In this document: piece after piece, positions 32,774 through 41,950 of the stretch
Layout of the letters: the number at the start of each line of letters is the position of its first letter
Numbering within the stretch: the first letter of the stretch is position 1
DNA from: JAJECS01 sp965219705
GTDB taxonomy: Bacteria; Chloroflexota; UBA11872
DNA length: 64,000 nucleotides
Direction of reading: 5' to 3'
Assembly: GCA_965219705.1 (NCBI GenBank)
Contig: OZ244789.1
Location: 1,860,001 to 1,924,000 of the forward strand
Notes under the pieces: generated by a model
The model's input: the letters and a program-made list of their open reading frames with translations, nothing else
What the model was told of the DNA's origin: nothing
Database searches by the model: none
Position numbers and translations under genes: made by a program

Positions 32774-34078
32774 TTATACCGCCGGCACCGCCATCCCCGC
32801 CAGCATCTCGTCGGTGATGTACCGCCCCAGCCCGAAGACTTTGCGGTCCGAGTACCAGAAGATCCGCTCGCCGTTGAGTTCCGTCAGGCTGGCGTACATG
32901 GAGAGCCACCAGCGGTAGAAGGGCGGCACGCCGACGCAGTTGGTGTCGAAGAGCAGCACCGGGTCGCTGAACCAGATCGGCTGGTGCGCGCCGGGGCGGT
33001 ACTCGCCCAGCGAGATGAACTGCGGCCTGCGGCTGCTGTTCGAGTCCGAGATGCCCACCGCGCCGTAGCCCCACCCGTCGTGATTCTGGAGCAGTTGGAG
33101 ATAGCGGCCGTCGTTGAGGCGGTAGAGCGGCGTCGGCGACACCGGGTTTTCCATCGGCTCGCCGCCGTCCTTGTACCGCAGCATCTCCGTGGGCCGCCAC
33201 GAGTGGCCGTGGTCGTCCGAGACCGTGTACCAAATCTGCCCGTTCCGCGTGCGCATCACCGTGAACAGGCGGTCGTCTGGCAGCAGCACCGGCGCCGGCT
33301 CCTGGCAGAAGGACGAGCCCTCGGGGGCGTCCGGGTCATTGGCGAGAGGCACGGTGATCAGCTCTTCGTCGTCCGGTAGCCAGGTGATTTGGACGTCCCG
33401 CGGCTCCGGTCCCTCGTCGATGTTGTCGAAGCGCATGAACTGGCAGCGGCAGTCGCTGCGGTAGTACCCCACCTTGCCGTCCGGCCGGCGCACCGCGGTT
33501 ACCTGCCGCGCCGCCGGCGAGGCCCACTCGGTGTAGCCCATCAGCACCCGGTCCCGCGCGTCCCGGATTGGCTTCTGCCACGGGATGGAGTTGGTGCCGA
33601 TGCTTGGGTCGGGGTGACTCAGAATCGTGCGCCGATATGGAATGTCCACGCCACCCGGCTTCCAGGTGCGGCCGTCGTCATCCGAGTAGCTGCAGCGTAG
33701 GAAGCTGGTCTGATAGCTGATCCCGACGCCCGCTCCCTTGTTGTAGAACGCGTAGATGCGGCCGGTGCGGCTGATCACCGGAAACCCGAAGCACGCCGCC
33801 TGGCCGGACTTGGGGCCGGGCGGATCGAACTCACCCGGCTCGGACCAGGTGCGACCGCCGTCCTCGCTGCGTGCGAAGAGCACCGTGTGGTCCGAGGCGT
33901 CCGCCTTGGTGCCATAGGTCCAGATGGCCAGCAGATCGCCCCCCGGTGTCTCAGACACCAGCACGTGATCCACCGCCTCCACCCACTCCGGCGGCTGCTT
34001 GGGCAGGAAGAAGACCAGATCAGGATTCGTGCGGCGCCAATCGTCGCTGAAGCATTCGTAGTCGCCCTCGACCGGCAT
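32774..34078 (-). CDS. Asp-box (BNR) beta-propeller, sialidase-like protein 1
   Basis: Start at ATG 34078 (MPVEGDYECF), 434 residues; a longer frame upstream is unlike the family. Asp-box motifs SEDGGRTW, SDDDGRTW and SDDHGHSW mark propeller blades. SGRTGRIYAFYNKG-type strands, WQKPIRDARDRVLMGYTEW and FDNIDEGPEPRDVQITWLPDDEE are shared with the paralogue at 38324. The fold is that of exo-alpha-sialidases (GH33-like) and related propeller hydrolases. The Arg triad and Tyr nucleophile of true sialidases cannot be confirmed by eye. There is no signal peptide. The substrate is unknown and may not be sialic acid. Confidence 0.82.
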   Translation of the reverse strand: MPVEGDYECFSDDWRRTNPDLVFFLPKQPPEWVEAVDHVLVSETPGGDLLAIWTYGTKADASDHTVLFARSEDGGRTWSEPGEFDPPGPKSGQAACFGFPVISRTGRIYAFYNKGAGVGISYQTSFLRCSYSDDDGRTWKPGGVDIPYRRTILSHPDPSIGTNSIPWQKPIRDARDRVLMGYTEWASPAARQVTAVRRPDGKVGYYRSDCRCQFMRFDNIDEGPEPRDVQITWLPDDEELITVPLANDPDAPEGSSFCQEPAPVLLPDDRLFTVMRTRNGQIWYTVSDDHGHSWRPTEMLRYKDGGEPMENPVSPTPLYRLNDGRYLQLLQNHDGWGYGAVGISDSNSSRRPQFISLGEYRPGAHQPIWFSDPVLLFDTNCVGVPPFYRWWLSMYASLTELNGERIFWYSDRKVFGLGRYITDEMLAGMAVPAV

Positions 34079-34288
34079 GGTGTCCCTCGCTTGCCCTGTA
34101 CCCGGACCCGCTTCGACCAGGCAGCCGCAGCCTAGTGCGTGGTGCGTTGCAGCGCGAACTCGACACGGCTGACCTGATGGACGCCATTGCAGCCTCCAAG
34201 GTCGAGAGCCAATTGGCATAGGGTCCCTAAGTGGCTTGCGGGATGGCCTATCCGCAGGGTGACGATCTAATCGCCGAAGCCTCGAGCG

Positions 34289-35737
34289 TCACGCCAACGG
34301 CTTTAGGCGGCGTCCGTCGCGCTTGAGCGTGCCTTGTTCGACCAGGCGGGTGATGAGGTAGGCCTGCTCGCGGTCGCCCTTGATGCGGTTGCAGTGCGAG
34401 CAGAGCATCTGCAAGTTGTCGAGGTGGTCCGTTCCGCCGCGCGACCGCGGCACGATGTGGTCCACCTCGAACATGCGGAAGGGGAAATCCACCTGGCAGC
34501 CGTTACAGCGGCCTTCCTGTTGCCCAAACAGCTCGTGGGCGCGTTTGCGGTAGGGCAGGGGCGCCTCGATATCGGTCCGTCGTGGGATGTCCGTGCGCAC
34601 GGTCACGTAGCCGTGGTGAAACATCGGGCCGATGCCCAGCGGCGGCGCTTCCTGTAGACGGTGGTTCACGAGTTGCACCGCTTTGGGCGAGATATCGATT
34701 CCGGCCCAGCGGCGTTCCAGAAGCTCCGCGGCTACGCACGCCGTGGCGCAGCCGCAGAAGGGATCGAGCACCAGGTCGCCTTCGTTGCTGGAGGCCTTGA
34801 TGATGCGATCCAGTAAAGCGAGGGGCTTCTGGGTTGGATAGCCCACGCGCTCCTTGGCGCGCGAACCAATAGGCCGGATATCGGTCCATACATCCTGCAA
34901 GGGAACACCGGGCATTTCATCTAGATATCGCTTGTAGGCTGGAACCGCGCCGGGTCGTGACTGCACGACGCGGCCTTCAGCAATCAGTTCGGCCATTCGC
35001 CCTTCGCTGTACCGCCAATATCGCGTCACGCCCATGACTTCGTATTGCGGATTCCCTTTTGCCGACCCGCCGGGCCCGGTCAGATCGCCAAGGCGATAGC
35101 GTCGTCCTGTTTCAGGCTCGATATGGCGATAGAATTGATCGATATAGTCTGTGTCATACGGTGTATGGATAACGTTCCATGTCCAACGATCCGACTTGGT
35201 ATAGAACAGAAGAGTATCGTGTATGCGGCCGTGTTGTCGCCGACCCTGTCGTGCGTCGCTATGCGCACTCGATCGCTTCCAGATGATCTCGCTTCTAAAC
35301 GCATCGGCGCCAAACACCGAATCCATGATCGATTTCAGGTAGTGGCTTGCCGTCGGGTCGCAGTGGAGATAGACGCTTCCGGTTTCTTTTAGAACGCGGT
35401 GCATTTCGAGCAAGCGCACCGCCATCATGCAGATATAGGACTGCATGCCTTTCCCGTGCGCCAGGCCCGCCGCCTCGATCACGGCGTACATGCCCGGCTG
35501 TTCGTCGGCGATCAGGCCCATCCAGGCCACGTCGAGGTCCGAGAGGGTCCAGGCGTCCTTGAAGGCCGCGCCGGCCGCCTGCGATCCCACGGGGGCCTCG
35601 TAGGTACGGTTCGAGTTAAACGGCGGGTCCAGGTAGATCAGATCGACGCAGGCGGAGTTCATGCCGCGCAGGATGTTGAGGTTGTCCTCCGTCCACAGTG
35701 TCTTGTTGGCGAAGTTGGGCTGGCCCTCGGCGGTCAT
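34289..35737 (-). CDS. DNA methyltransferase fused to a C-terminal HNH endonuclease domain
   Basis: A 482-residue protein. An N-terminal N6/N4 amino-methyltransferase: VDLIYLDPPFNSN (motif IV at 37-40), GSVYLHCDPTASHYLKSIMD, RVGYPTQKPLALLDRIIKASS (motif X region) and LVLDPFCGCATACVAAELLERRWAGIDIS (motif I), in beta-class order. Residues about 410-460 form an HNH nuclease: RCNGCQVDFPFRMFEVDHIVPRSRGGTDHLDNLQMLCSHCNRIKGD, with four Cys and the D-H...N...H set. The fusion could be a one-protein restriction-modification enzyme or a methyltransferase with an accessory nicking domain. The central part is lower in GC. It overlaps the upstream small gene by 4 nt (ATGA). Confidence 0.9.
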   Translation of the reverse strand: MTAEGQPNFANKTLWTEDNLNILRGMNSACVDLIYLDPPFNSNRTYEAPVGSQAAGAAFKDAWTLSDLDVAWMGLIADEQPGMYAVIEAAGLAHGKGMQSYICMMAVRLLEMHRVLKETGSVYLHCDPTASHYLKSIMDSVFGADAFRSEIIWKRSSAHSDARQGRRQHGRIHDTLLFYTKSDRWTWNVIHTPYDTDYIDQFYRHIEPETGRRYRLGDLTGPGGSAKGNPQYEVMGVTRYWRYSEGRMAELIAEGRVVQSRPGAVPAYKRYLDEMPGVPLQDVWTDIRPIGSRAKERVGYPTQKPLALLDRIIKASSNEGDLVLDPFCGCATACVAAELLERRWAGIDISPKAVQLVNHRLQEAPPLGIGPMFHHGYVTVRTDIPRRTDIEAPLPYRKRAHELFGQQEGRCNGCQVDFPFRMFEVDHIVPRSRGGTDHLDNLQMLCSHCNRIKGDREQAYLITRLVEQGTLKRDGRRLKPLA

Positions 35738-35988
35738 CGCTGCCGCTCGAACACGAGGCGTTCCCCGCCCATGTCAACGTCGCGGGTCTCCCACCCCTCC
35801 GCCAGCCAGCCACTCCTGGCCCCGGCTTGGCTGATGCTATTCGCCCACCAAGCGCGGTGCTGACGAGCCGCGGGGCACAGCGTTAGTCCCAGAATCTCTT
35901 CGACATCGGCGAACGTCGCTCGCCACTCGCCGTCGCGGCGGTCGGCCAGAAACCGGCGCAAGGGCCCGTACTTGCTCACGGCAGCCAT
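35734..35988 (-). CDS. Small DUF7662-like protein coupled to the methyltransferase-HNH gene
   Basis: An 84-residue protein. KYGPLRRFLADRRDGEWRATFADVEEILGLTLCPAAR, then QHRAWWANS and SGWLAEGWETRDVDMGGERLVF, fit the pattern KY.pL...L......v.lTF.eIE.ilG..LP.sAr.h.aWWaN......aWl.aGw.v..v.l....v.F of small uncharacterised proteins often annotated DUF7662. Stop and start overlap as ATGA with the next gene, so translation is coupled. A DNA-binding or regulatory role in the same modification module is inferred. Confidence 0.75.
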   Translation of the reverse strand: MAAVSKYGPLRRFLADRRDGEWRATFADVEEILGLTLCPAARQHRAWWANSISQAGARSGWLAEGWETRDVDMGGERLVFERQR

Positions 35989-36199
35989 GCTAGCAATCCG
36001 CAGTCGGTCGAACGTGTCGCGCGCCTTCTCTTACCGCTGCTTGGATGGCCGATCACGGGCTGTGCGGTCGGGGGGTGTCAGATTCCCCACGGCAAGCATT
36101 TGGCGGGACTGCGCAGTGACGGCGGGGTGCTGCGCGCGCGGGCGAGCTAGGGCCGGTACCATGCGCGGCACGTGGCCCAGGCGGCGTGTGGGAGCGGTG

Positions 36200-38302
36200 A
36201 TGGCTCAAGAGCAACGATTCGGCATTCCCGGCGTGCCATTTCCCATTGGCGTGGAGTACTACCGGCCGCCCACCCCCAAGCCGGAGGTGTGGGACGCGGA
36301 CTTCGCCCGCATCCGCGCCGCTGGACTCCACATCGTGCGTTCGTTTCCCTATTGGCAGTGGTTCGAGCCGAGCCCGGGCGTCTATGAGATGGACGACATC
36401 GATCTGCTCTTCGACACCGCCGCCAAGCACGGCCTGTACGTCTGGCTCGACGTGCCCACGGCGACGCACGGCGCCGGTCCCGACTGGCTGCTGCGCGAAT
36501 ACCCGGACATGCGGGTCATCAACTACCGCAACGAGCCGGTCGTCCAGGACGCCCATCCGGCCTATGCCCAGGGCGCCATGGTCCATTGCATCGACCACCC
36601 GGCGTTTCGCGATCTGGCCGGCGACTTCCTGCGGCACGCCATCAACCGCTACAAAGACCGGCCCAATCTGCTGATCTGGGGCATCTGGGACGGGCCGAAC
36701 CTGTCATCGGCCTGGGCCGCCCAGGGCGGCGGCTTCCCCTGCTATTGCGTGCACACGCTGGCGCGCTACAAGGCGTGGCTGCGAGAGCAGTTCACCTTGG
36801 ACGAGTTGAATGTCGCGTTCAACCGCCGCTTCCGCCGCTGGGAGGACGTCGAGCCGCCGCGCTCCGACCGCAACGTCGTCGAGATGCGCTGGTACCGGCG
36901 CTTCCATCACGAGGACATCGCCGACTACCTGAAGTGGATGATGGACTTGGCCAACGGCATTGATCCGGTGCACGAGAAACGCGCCCACGGCGGCTGGCGG
37001 CCGCAGCCGAAGGACGAATACTGCGCCCCCCTGGTGGATAGCTGGGGCATGTCGATGTCGGCCAACCATCTATTGACGGAGGACGACCCCAACCTCATCG
37101 CGGACCGGGCCTTCGGCTTCGACTGGTCGCGCCAGGTGGGGCGCAACGGACGCTGGTGGAACGAGGAGATCTACGCCGGCATGTCGCGCGGCGGCGTCAC
37201 CTGGAAGAAGCAGTCGCACCCCTGCGAGCAGACGATGCTTCTCTGGATGACCCTGATCGGAGGCGCGGCCGGCGCCATGTTCTGGCAATACCGGCCCGAG
37301 TACCTGAGCTTCGAATCGCCCGGCTACAACATGGTGGCCCTGGACGGCGAGCCGACGCCCCGCTTTCGCGCGGTCACACGCGCCATCGAGCACATCGAGG
37401 GCTTGCGCCCGCACCTTCCGCTGGAGGTGCCGCGCTCGGACGTGGCCGTCGTCTACGACGCCCACTCGCACGAGCTCTTCCAGTTCAACGAGCAGGACGA
37501 GCGCTTCATGGCCGACCTGCGCGGCGTCTCCCGCACGCTCTGGCTGCGAGGCATCTCGGCCGATCCGGTGACGCCCAAGATGGACTGGTCCGGCTACCGG
37601 CTCTTGGTGCTGCCGAACGTGGCGCTGATGGCCGACGCCACGCGCGAGCACTTGGCGCGCACGCTTGATGAGAACCCGGACATGCAGGTGCTCATCGAAG
37701 GCAGCTTTGGCACCTACTCCGACGACGGCCAATCCAGCTACCAGCCGCCGGAGGGCTTTGCCGACCGGCTGGGCGTGCGGGTGGCGGACTTCTCAGCCGT
37801 GACCGAGTCCGACATCGCGCATGGCAGGAATGTCCTGGAAACGCCACAAGGCCCGGTGCCCATCACCAACCCCTGCGGCTACGCCATCCTTGAGCCCCAG
37901 GGCTCGACCCAGGCCATCGCCCGCATTGGCGATCACACCGTGGGCGTGCGATCGGGCGACGGCCGGGTGACTTGGTACGGCTTGACGCTGTCGGCCGGCT
38001 TCGGCGATGTCGCCCCTCCGGCCGTCGTGGAGGCGGCGGCGGCCGACGCGGGCGTGAGCGCCCCGGTCATGGTCGAGGGCGACCCCATCGTGCCGGTCCT
38101 GCGGCGTTCGCGGCAGGGCGGCTGGCTCGTCTTCACGCAGAATCTGTCGCGGCAAGCGGCCGCGGCCACGCTGCGTCCGGCATGGCCGGTGTCTGAGGTC
38201 CGCGACCTCATCGCCGACGCCCCGCTTGCCCTCGACGACAACGGCTTCCAGGCAACGATGGAGCCGTGGAGCGTCGGCGTGTTCCACTGCAACGAGGCGT
38301 AG
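36200..38302 (+). CDS. GH42-like beta-galactosidase-fold protein with altered acid/base site
   Basis: Start at ATG 36200 with GGGAG 5 nt upstream; 700 residues. IGVEYYRPPTPKPEVWDADFARIRAAGLHIVRSFPYWQWFEPSPGVYEMDDID is the GH42 opening. RYKDRPNLLIWGIWDGPN occupies the position of the W-Q-I-D-N-E acid/base block, but the Glu is replaced by Gly165. WWNEEIYAGM (322-323) could supply the nucleophile. GAAGAMFWQYRP and a glutamine-amidotransferase-like domain (YRLLVLPNVALM) plus a C-terminal beta domain complete the GH42 A-B-C architecture. Without the acid/base Glu it may be non-hydrolytic or use another residue. The propeller gene follows 21 bp downstream. Confidence 0.85.
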   Translation: MAQEQRFGIPGVPFPIGVEYYRPPTPKPEVWDADFARIRAAGLHIVRSFPYWQWFEPSPGVYEMDDIDLLFDTAAKHGLYVWLDVPTATHGAGPDWLLREYPDMRVINYRNEPVVQDAHPAYAQGAMVHCIDHPAFRDLAGDFLRHAINRYKDRPNLLIWGIWDGPNLSSAWAAQGGGFPCYCVHTLARYKAWLREQFTLDELNVAFNRRFRRWEDVEPPRSDRNVVEMRWYRRFHHEDIADYLKWMMDLANGIDPVHEKRAHGGWRPQPKDEYCAPLVDSWGMSMSANHLLTEDDPNLIADRAFGFDWSRQVGRNGRWWNEEIYAGMSRGGVTWKKQSHPCEQTMLLWMTLIGGAAGAMFWQYRPEYLSFESPGYNMVALDGEPTPRFRAVTRAIEHIEGLRPHLPLEVPRSDVAVVYDAHSHELFQFNEQDERFMADLRGVSRTLWLRGISADPVTPKMDWSGYRLLVLPNVALMADATREHLARTLDENPDMQVLIEGSFGTYSDDGQSSYQPPEGFADRLGVRVADFSAVTESDIAHGRNVLETPQGPVPITNPCGYAILEPQGSTQAIARIGDHTVGVRSGDGRVTWYGLTLSAGFGDVAPPAVVEAAAADAGVSAPVMVEGDPIVPVLRRSRQGGWLVFTQNLSRQAAAATLRPAWPVSEVRDLIADAPLALDDNGFQATMEPWSVGVFHCNEA

Positions 38303-38323
38303 CCTGCGGAAGGGGTGACGCCG

Positions 38324-39622
38324 ATGCCGGTTGAGGGCGACTACGCCTGCTATAGCAAGGACTGGCGGCGCACCGACCCCGACCTGGTGCTCCACCTGCC
38401 CACGCGGGTACCGAGCCATCCTGAGCACCAGGACCACGTGCTGGCCGACTACACGCCGGGCGGCGACCTGTTGGCCATTTGGACCATCGCCTATGAGCTC
38501 GACGCGCGCGACTACGGCGTCTACTTCGCCCGCAGCTCCGACCATGGCCATACGTGGACCGAGCCCGCACAGATTCACGAGGCTGGCGCGCCCGGTGAGG
38601 TGAGCAGCTTCGGCTTCCCCGTGATCACCAGCAGCGGGCGCATCTATTGCTACTACAACCGCTCCGTCGGCTATGGCGAGAACGCATTGAACGCGATGCT
38701 GCGCTGCCGCTACTCCGACGACGACGGCCACACCTGGATCGACGGCGGCGTGGACATCGAGTACCGCCGCACCCCGATCGATCACCCGGATCCCACCGTG
38801 CCGCCCATGGGAATCGTCTGGCAGAAGCCGATTCGCGACGCCAAGGGGCGGCACGTGGTGGCTCTCACTCGTTGGGCCGCGCAGTACATCACGCCCAAGC
38901 CGTACGTGCCGCACATGGGCGACCGGCCCAACGGCATGTTCCGCGAGTTTCGCTGCGAGTTCCTGCGTTTCGACAACATCGACGAGGGCCCGCACCCGCG
39001 CGACGTCAAGATCACCTGGCTGCCTGCGGACGAAGAGTTGATCCAGGTACCGGTCAGCTTCGAGCCGCAGGCGTCCGATGGCTATACCTTCTGCGAGGAG
39101 CCGGGGCTGGTGCTCTTGCCGGACGGTCGCCTGTTCACCGAGATGCGCACCGCCAACGGGCAGCTTTGGTACACGGTGTCCGACGACGCCGAGGCCCTCA
39201 CCTGGCGTCCCACCGAGGTGCTGCGCTTCCGCGACGGCGGCGAGCCCATGCTCAACCCCAACTCACCCTCGCCGATGTACCGGATGGAGGGCGGGCGCTA
39301 TCTGCTGCTTTTCCAGAACCACGACGGCTGGGGCTATGGCGGCAAGGGACCGCTGGCGCTGGAGAGCCGCCGCCCGCAGTTCATGGCCGTTGGCGAATAC
39401 CGGCCCGACGCTCACCAGCCTGTCTGGTTCAGCGAGCCCCTGTTGCTGTTCGACACGCAGAAGGTAGGCGTCTTTCCCCTCTACATGTATTGGCTGTCGA
39501 TGTATTCCAGCCTCACTGAGCGCGACGGGCGCCGCATCCTCTGGTACACCGACCGCAAGCTGTTCGCGCTCGGCAAGTACATCACCGACGAGATGCTGGC
39601 CGAACTGACGGTCCCCGAGTGA
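38324..39622 (+). CDS. Asp-box (BNR) beta-propeller, sialidase-like protein 2
   Basis: Start at ATG 38324 (MPVEGDYACY), preceded by GGAAGGGG; 432 residues. Blades carry SSDHGHTW and SDDDGHTW Asp boxes. WQKPIRDAKGRHVVALTRWA, FDNIDEGPHPRDVKITWLPADEE and YLLLFQNHDGWGYG match the gene at 32774 closely, so the two are paralogues separated by the methyltransferase module. It forms a probable operon with the GH42-like gene (21 bp apart), which suggests sequential action on one oligosaccharide. No signal peptide is present. Confidence 0.85.
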   Translation: MPVEGDYACYSKDWRRTDPDLVLHLPTRVPSHPEHQDHVLADYTPGGDLLAIWTIAYELDARDYGVYFARSSDHGHTWTEPAQIHEAGAPGEVSSFGFPVITSSGRIYCYYNRSVGYGENALNAMLRCRYSDDDGHTWIDGGVDIEYRRTPIDHPDPTVPPMGIVWQKPIRDAKGRHVVALTRWAAQYITPKPYVPHMGDRPNGMFREFRCEFLRFDNIDEGPHPRDVKITWLPADEELIQVPVSFEPQASDGYTFCEEPGLVLLPDGRLFTEMRTANGQLWYTVSDDAEALTWRPTEVLRFRDGGEPMLNPNSPSPMYRMEGGRYLLLFQNHDGWGYGGKGPLALESRRPQFMAVGEYRPDAHQPVWFSEPLLLFDTQKVGVFPLYMYWLSMYSSLTERDGRRILWYTDRKLFALGKYITDEMLAELTVPE

Positions 39623-39645
39623 GATGCCGAGGCGCGTGGCGTCTC
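39621..39645 (+). terminator. Hairpin overlapping the stop of propeller 2
   Basis: GAGATGCC (39621-39628) pairs with GGCGTCTC (39638-39645) around a 9-nt loop, with one G-T pair. There is no T run. It may terminate or stabilise the GH42/propeller message. Confidence 0.35.
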
Positions 39646-39756
39646 AGGTGAGGCGCATCACAGCCCTCGATCGCCTCACCGGTCGTCGCCTCAGCTAGGC
39701 CCAGCAACCGTCTGCGCTTCGGATAGACGTTTTGCGAACGTCACCTCGTCACTCTG

Positions 39757-39785
39757 TTGACATTGGGTGGCAAGATTAGGCGATA
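39757..39785 (+). promoter_or_regulatory. Possible sigma-70-like promoter of the Cache gene
   Basis: A perfect TTGACA (39757-39762) is followed after 17 nt by GCGATA (39780-39785), part of GCGATAGGAT, about 50 bp before the Cache-protein start. The -10 is a weak match. Confidence 0.35.
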
Positions 39786-39835
39786 GGATTCGGTTACCGG
39801 CCGCTGGCGAGCGGTAAGAGCGCAAGGAACGGGCG

Positions 39836-40777
39836 ATGCGGGAGCTTCAGGAGCGGGCAAAGGCCAGCGTCGATCCAATCGTCGCGACCGTGGCCGGCAT
39901 TGTTTCGGTCGCCGCGCTCATTGTCGCCATCGCTGCCATGGCTCGATCCGCGGAGCCTGACGCGCTCACGCGGGTCGAAGCCGAGCAGTTGATCGACCAG
40001 GCCGTCGCCCGTGCGCTCAATCCTGCCTCATACACGCAAGAGGTTGTGGCGAATGCCATCAGCCGCTACGACGCCGAGGGGCGTGAGGCGTCAATCGCCT
40101 ATCACTCCTCCATGGAGAGCATCGACGGTCCGTGGTACGTCTTCCTGCTCGACGAGAACGGTTTTGTGCTCGCGAATCCCGCGCGCCCGGACTTTGTCGG
40201 GACGACGCCCGCCGTTCGGTCGGACATCACCGGCAAACCATATGGGCTAGAGGTAGTAGCGGCGGATGAGGACGGGCGCTGGGTGGACTATGTGTTTGTG
40301 AACCCGACGACCGGCGAGCCGGAGCGCAAGCACACCTGGGTCATCAAGCACGATGGGCTGTCGTTCGCCTCGGGCTGGTATGAGCCGATCTCGCGTGAGG
40401 ACGACCCGGCGACGTACACGCAGGCGTTCGTGGCCCGAGCCCTCAGCCTTTACGACGCCGAGGGGCGGGGAGCGACCGTGGCGTACTACAACACCAGCGA
40501 AAGCGTGGAGGGCCAGTGGTACGTCTACATATTCGACGAGGATGACCTCGCGATCGCCCACGCCGACCCGAACATCCTGGGTCTGGATCTCAAGGGCCCG
40601 CTGGGGACGGATATCACGGGGCGCGTCTTCGGTCTGGAGATGCTGCGGGCCGACGAGGACGGGCTGTGGGTGGACTACGTGTTCCTGAATCCAGCCACCG
40701 GCCGGCAGCAGGTCAAGCACACCTGGGTGCTGCGGTACGACGGTTTGCTCATCGGGTCGGGGTGGTTCGAGGAGTAG
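39836..40777 (+). CDS. Membrane-anchored protein with two tandem single-Cache domains
   Basis: A 313-residue protein. After a basic N-terminus, a TM helix spans about 17-37 (VATVAGIVSVAALIVAIAAMA). Two ~120-residue repeats follow, each with YTQ-(E/A)-hVA-AhS-YDAEGR, W-YVFL-DE...hhA-P...G-----DITG---GLE-h-ADEDG-WVDYVFhNP-TG---KHTWVh--DGL---SGW-E. This is the extracellular Cache_2-type sensor fold (small organic acid or amino-acid binding) in duplicate. No histidine kinase, HAMP, MCP or cyclase domain follows, so it is a stand-alone periplasmic sensor or binding module. Partner unknown. Confidence 0.85.
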   Translation: MRELQERAKASVDPIVATVAGIVSVAALIVAIAAMARSAEPDALTRVEAEQLIDQAVARALNPASYTQEVVANAISRYDAEGREASIAYHSSMESIDGPWYVFLLDENGFVLANPARPDFVGTTPAVRSDITGKPYGLEVVAADEDGRWVDYVFVNPTTGEPERKHTWVIKHDGLSFASGWYEPISREDDPATYTQAFVARALSLYDAEGRGATVAYYNTSESVEGQWYVYIFDEDDLAIAHADPNILGLDLKGPLGTDITGRVFGLEMLRADEDGLWVDYVFLNPATGRQQVKHTWVLRYDGLLIGSGWFEE

Positions 40778-40846
40778 GCGCGGGGATATCCTCGAGCCGC
40801 GCGGCCCGACGGTGCGGCTTGTGGCGCGGTAAGGGATGATGGCCCC

Positions 40847-41893
40847 ATGCTTAATGTCGGGATTATCGGCCTGGGCGGGATTGCGCGCTCCCACTGCGAA
40901 GCGATCGCCACGCTGGACGACGTGCGGGTCGTCGCCGTGGCCGACCTGCTCGAGGAGCCTCGGCAGCGCTACATGGCCGAGTTCGACATCCCGCGGGGTT
41001 ACGCCTCACACACCGAGCTGCTCCAGGACGACGACATCGATGCGGTCGCAGTTGTGCTTGGGCATCAGCTGCACCACCGCCTCACCGTTGATTCACTCAA
41101 CGCGGGCAAGCACGTGCTGGTCGAGAAGCCCATGGCCCTCAGCTTGGAGCATTGCGACGCGATGATCGCCGCGGCCGACGCCAACCACCGCAAGCTCATG
41201 GTGGGGCTCACCCAGCACTTCTACCCCACCAGCATCACCGCCAAGTCCATCCTCGATTCCGGCGACTTGGGGCCGATCATCACGGCGGTCTGCTACATGT
41301 CCAAGAACTGGAACCACGAGGGTCGGCGGCCGCAGTACCGCAGCCGCTATCACGGCGGCGGCATGTTGCTGGCCAACGGCGTGCATGTCGTCGACCGCCT
41401 GACGTGGCTCATGGGCTCGCAGGCCATGTCCGTCTCGGCGGCCATCGGCACCCACGCCCACTACCAGGCCAGCGACGACTCGGACGTAATCTTCGTCCGC
41501 TACAAGAACGGGCGCGCGGGCGTGGCGGTTGCCGTGGGCTTCGCCGACGGCGCGCCGGACTATTCGGGCCACGTCATCTGCGCCAACGGCACCCTGAAGT
41601 TCAGCCACCACTACGAGGAATACGTGCGCGTCGGCAAAGGCGACGTGTGGGAAGACGTGCCGTTCACGCGCCCACCCGCTGAATTCACCAACGAATGGCG
41701 GGCCTTCGCCGACAGCATCGCGCGCGACATCGAGCCGCCGACGCATGGGCCATATGCGCGGCACATCATGGAAATCCTGTTTGCCGCGGAACAGTCCGCC
41801 ATCACGGGCCAGGAAGTCGTGCTGGAGAGCGGCACCGAATGGACCGCGCAAGCCAGCGGCACCCCCACTCACCCCGACCACGGGTGGATCTAG
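40847..41893 (+). CDS. Gfo/Idh/MocA-family oxidoreductase
   Basis: A 348-residue protein. LNVGIIGLGGIARSHCEAIATLDDVRVVAVADLLEE is a canonical dinucleotide fold (G-x-G-G-I-A and the acidic end of strand 2). HVLVEKPMALSLEHCDAMI holds the EKP motif with its catalytic Lys, and GGGMLLANGVHVVDRLTWLMG the C-terminal helix with the active-site His. LTQHFYPTS and HYQASDDSDVIFVRYKNG follow the family. It probably acts on a sugar, inositol or glycoside at C1 or C3. It is followed 40 bp downstream by IS110 copy 2, which separates it from a sugar isomerase that may once have shared the operon. Confidence 0.93.
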   Translation: MLNVGIIGLGGIARSHCEAIATLDDVRVVAVADLLEEPRQRYMAEFDIPRGYASHTELLQDDDIDAVAVVLGHQLHHRLTVDSLNAGKHVLVEKPMALSLEHCDAMIAAADANHRKLMVGLTQHFYPTSITAKSILDSGDLGPIITAVCYMSKNWNHEGRRPQYRSRYHGGGMLLANGVHVVDRLTWLMGSQAMSVSAAIGTHAHYQASDDSDVIFVRYKNGRAGVAVAVGFADGAPDYSGHVICANGTLKFSHHYEEYVRVGKGDVWEDVPFTRPPAEFTNEWRAFADSIARDIEPPTHGPYARHIMEILFAAEQSAITGQEVVLESGTEWTAQASGTPTHPDHGWI

Positions 41894-41950
41894 CGCACAA
41901 GGCGGCAGCTGGAGCGGGACGCCCCCGCAGGCCACCTGTCATTTGTATGT

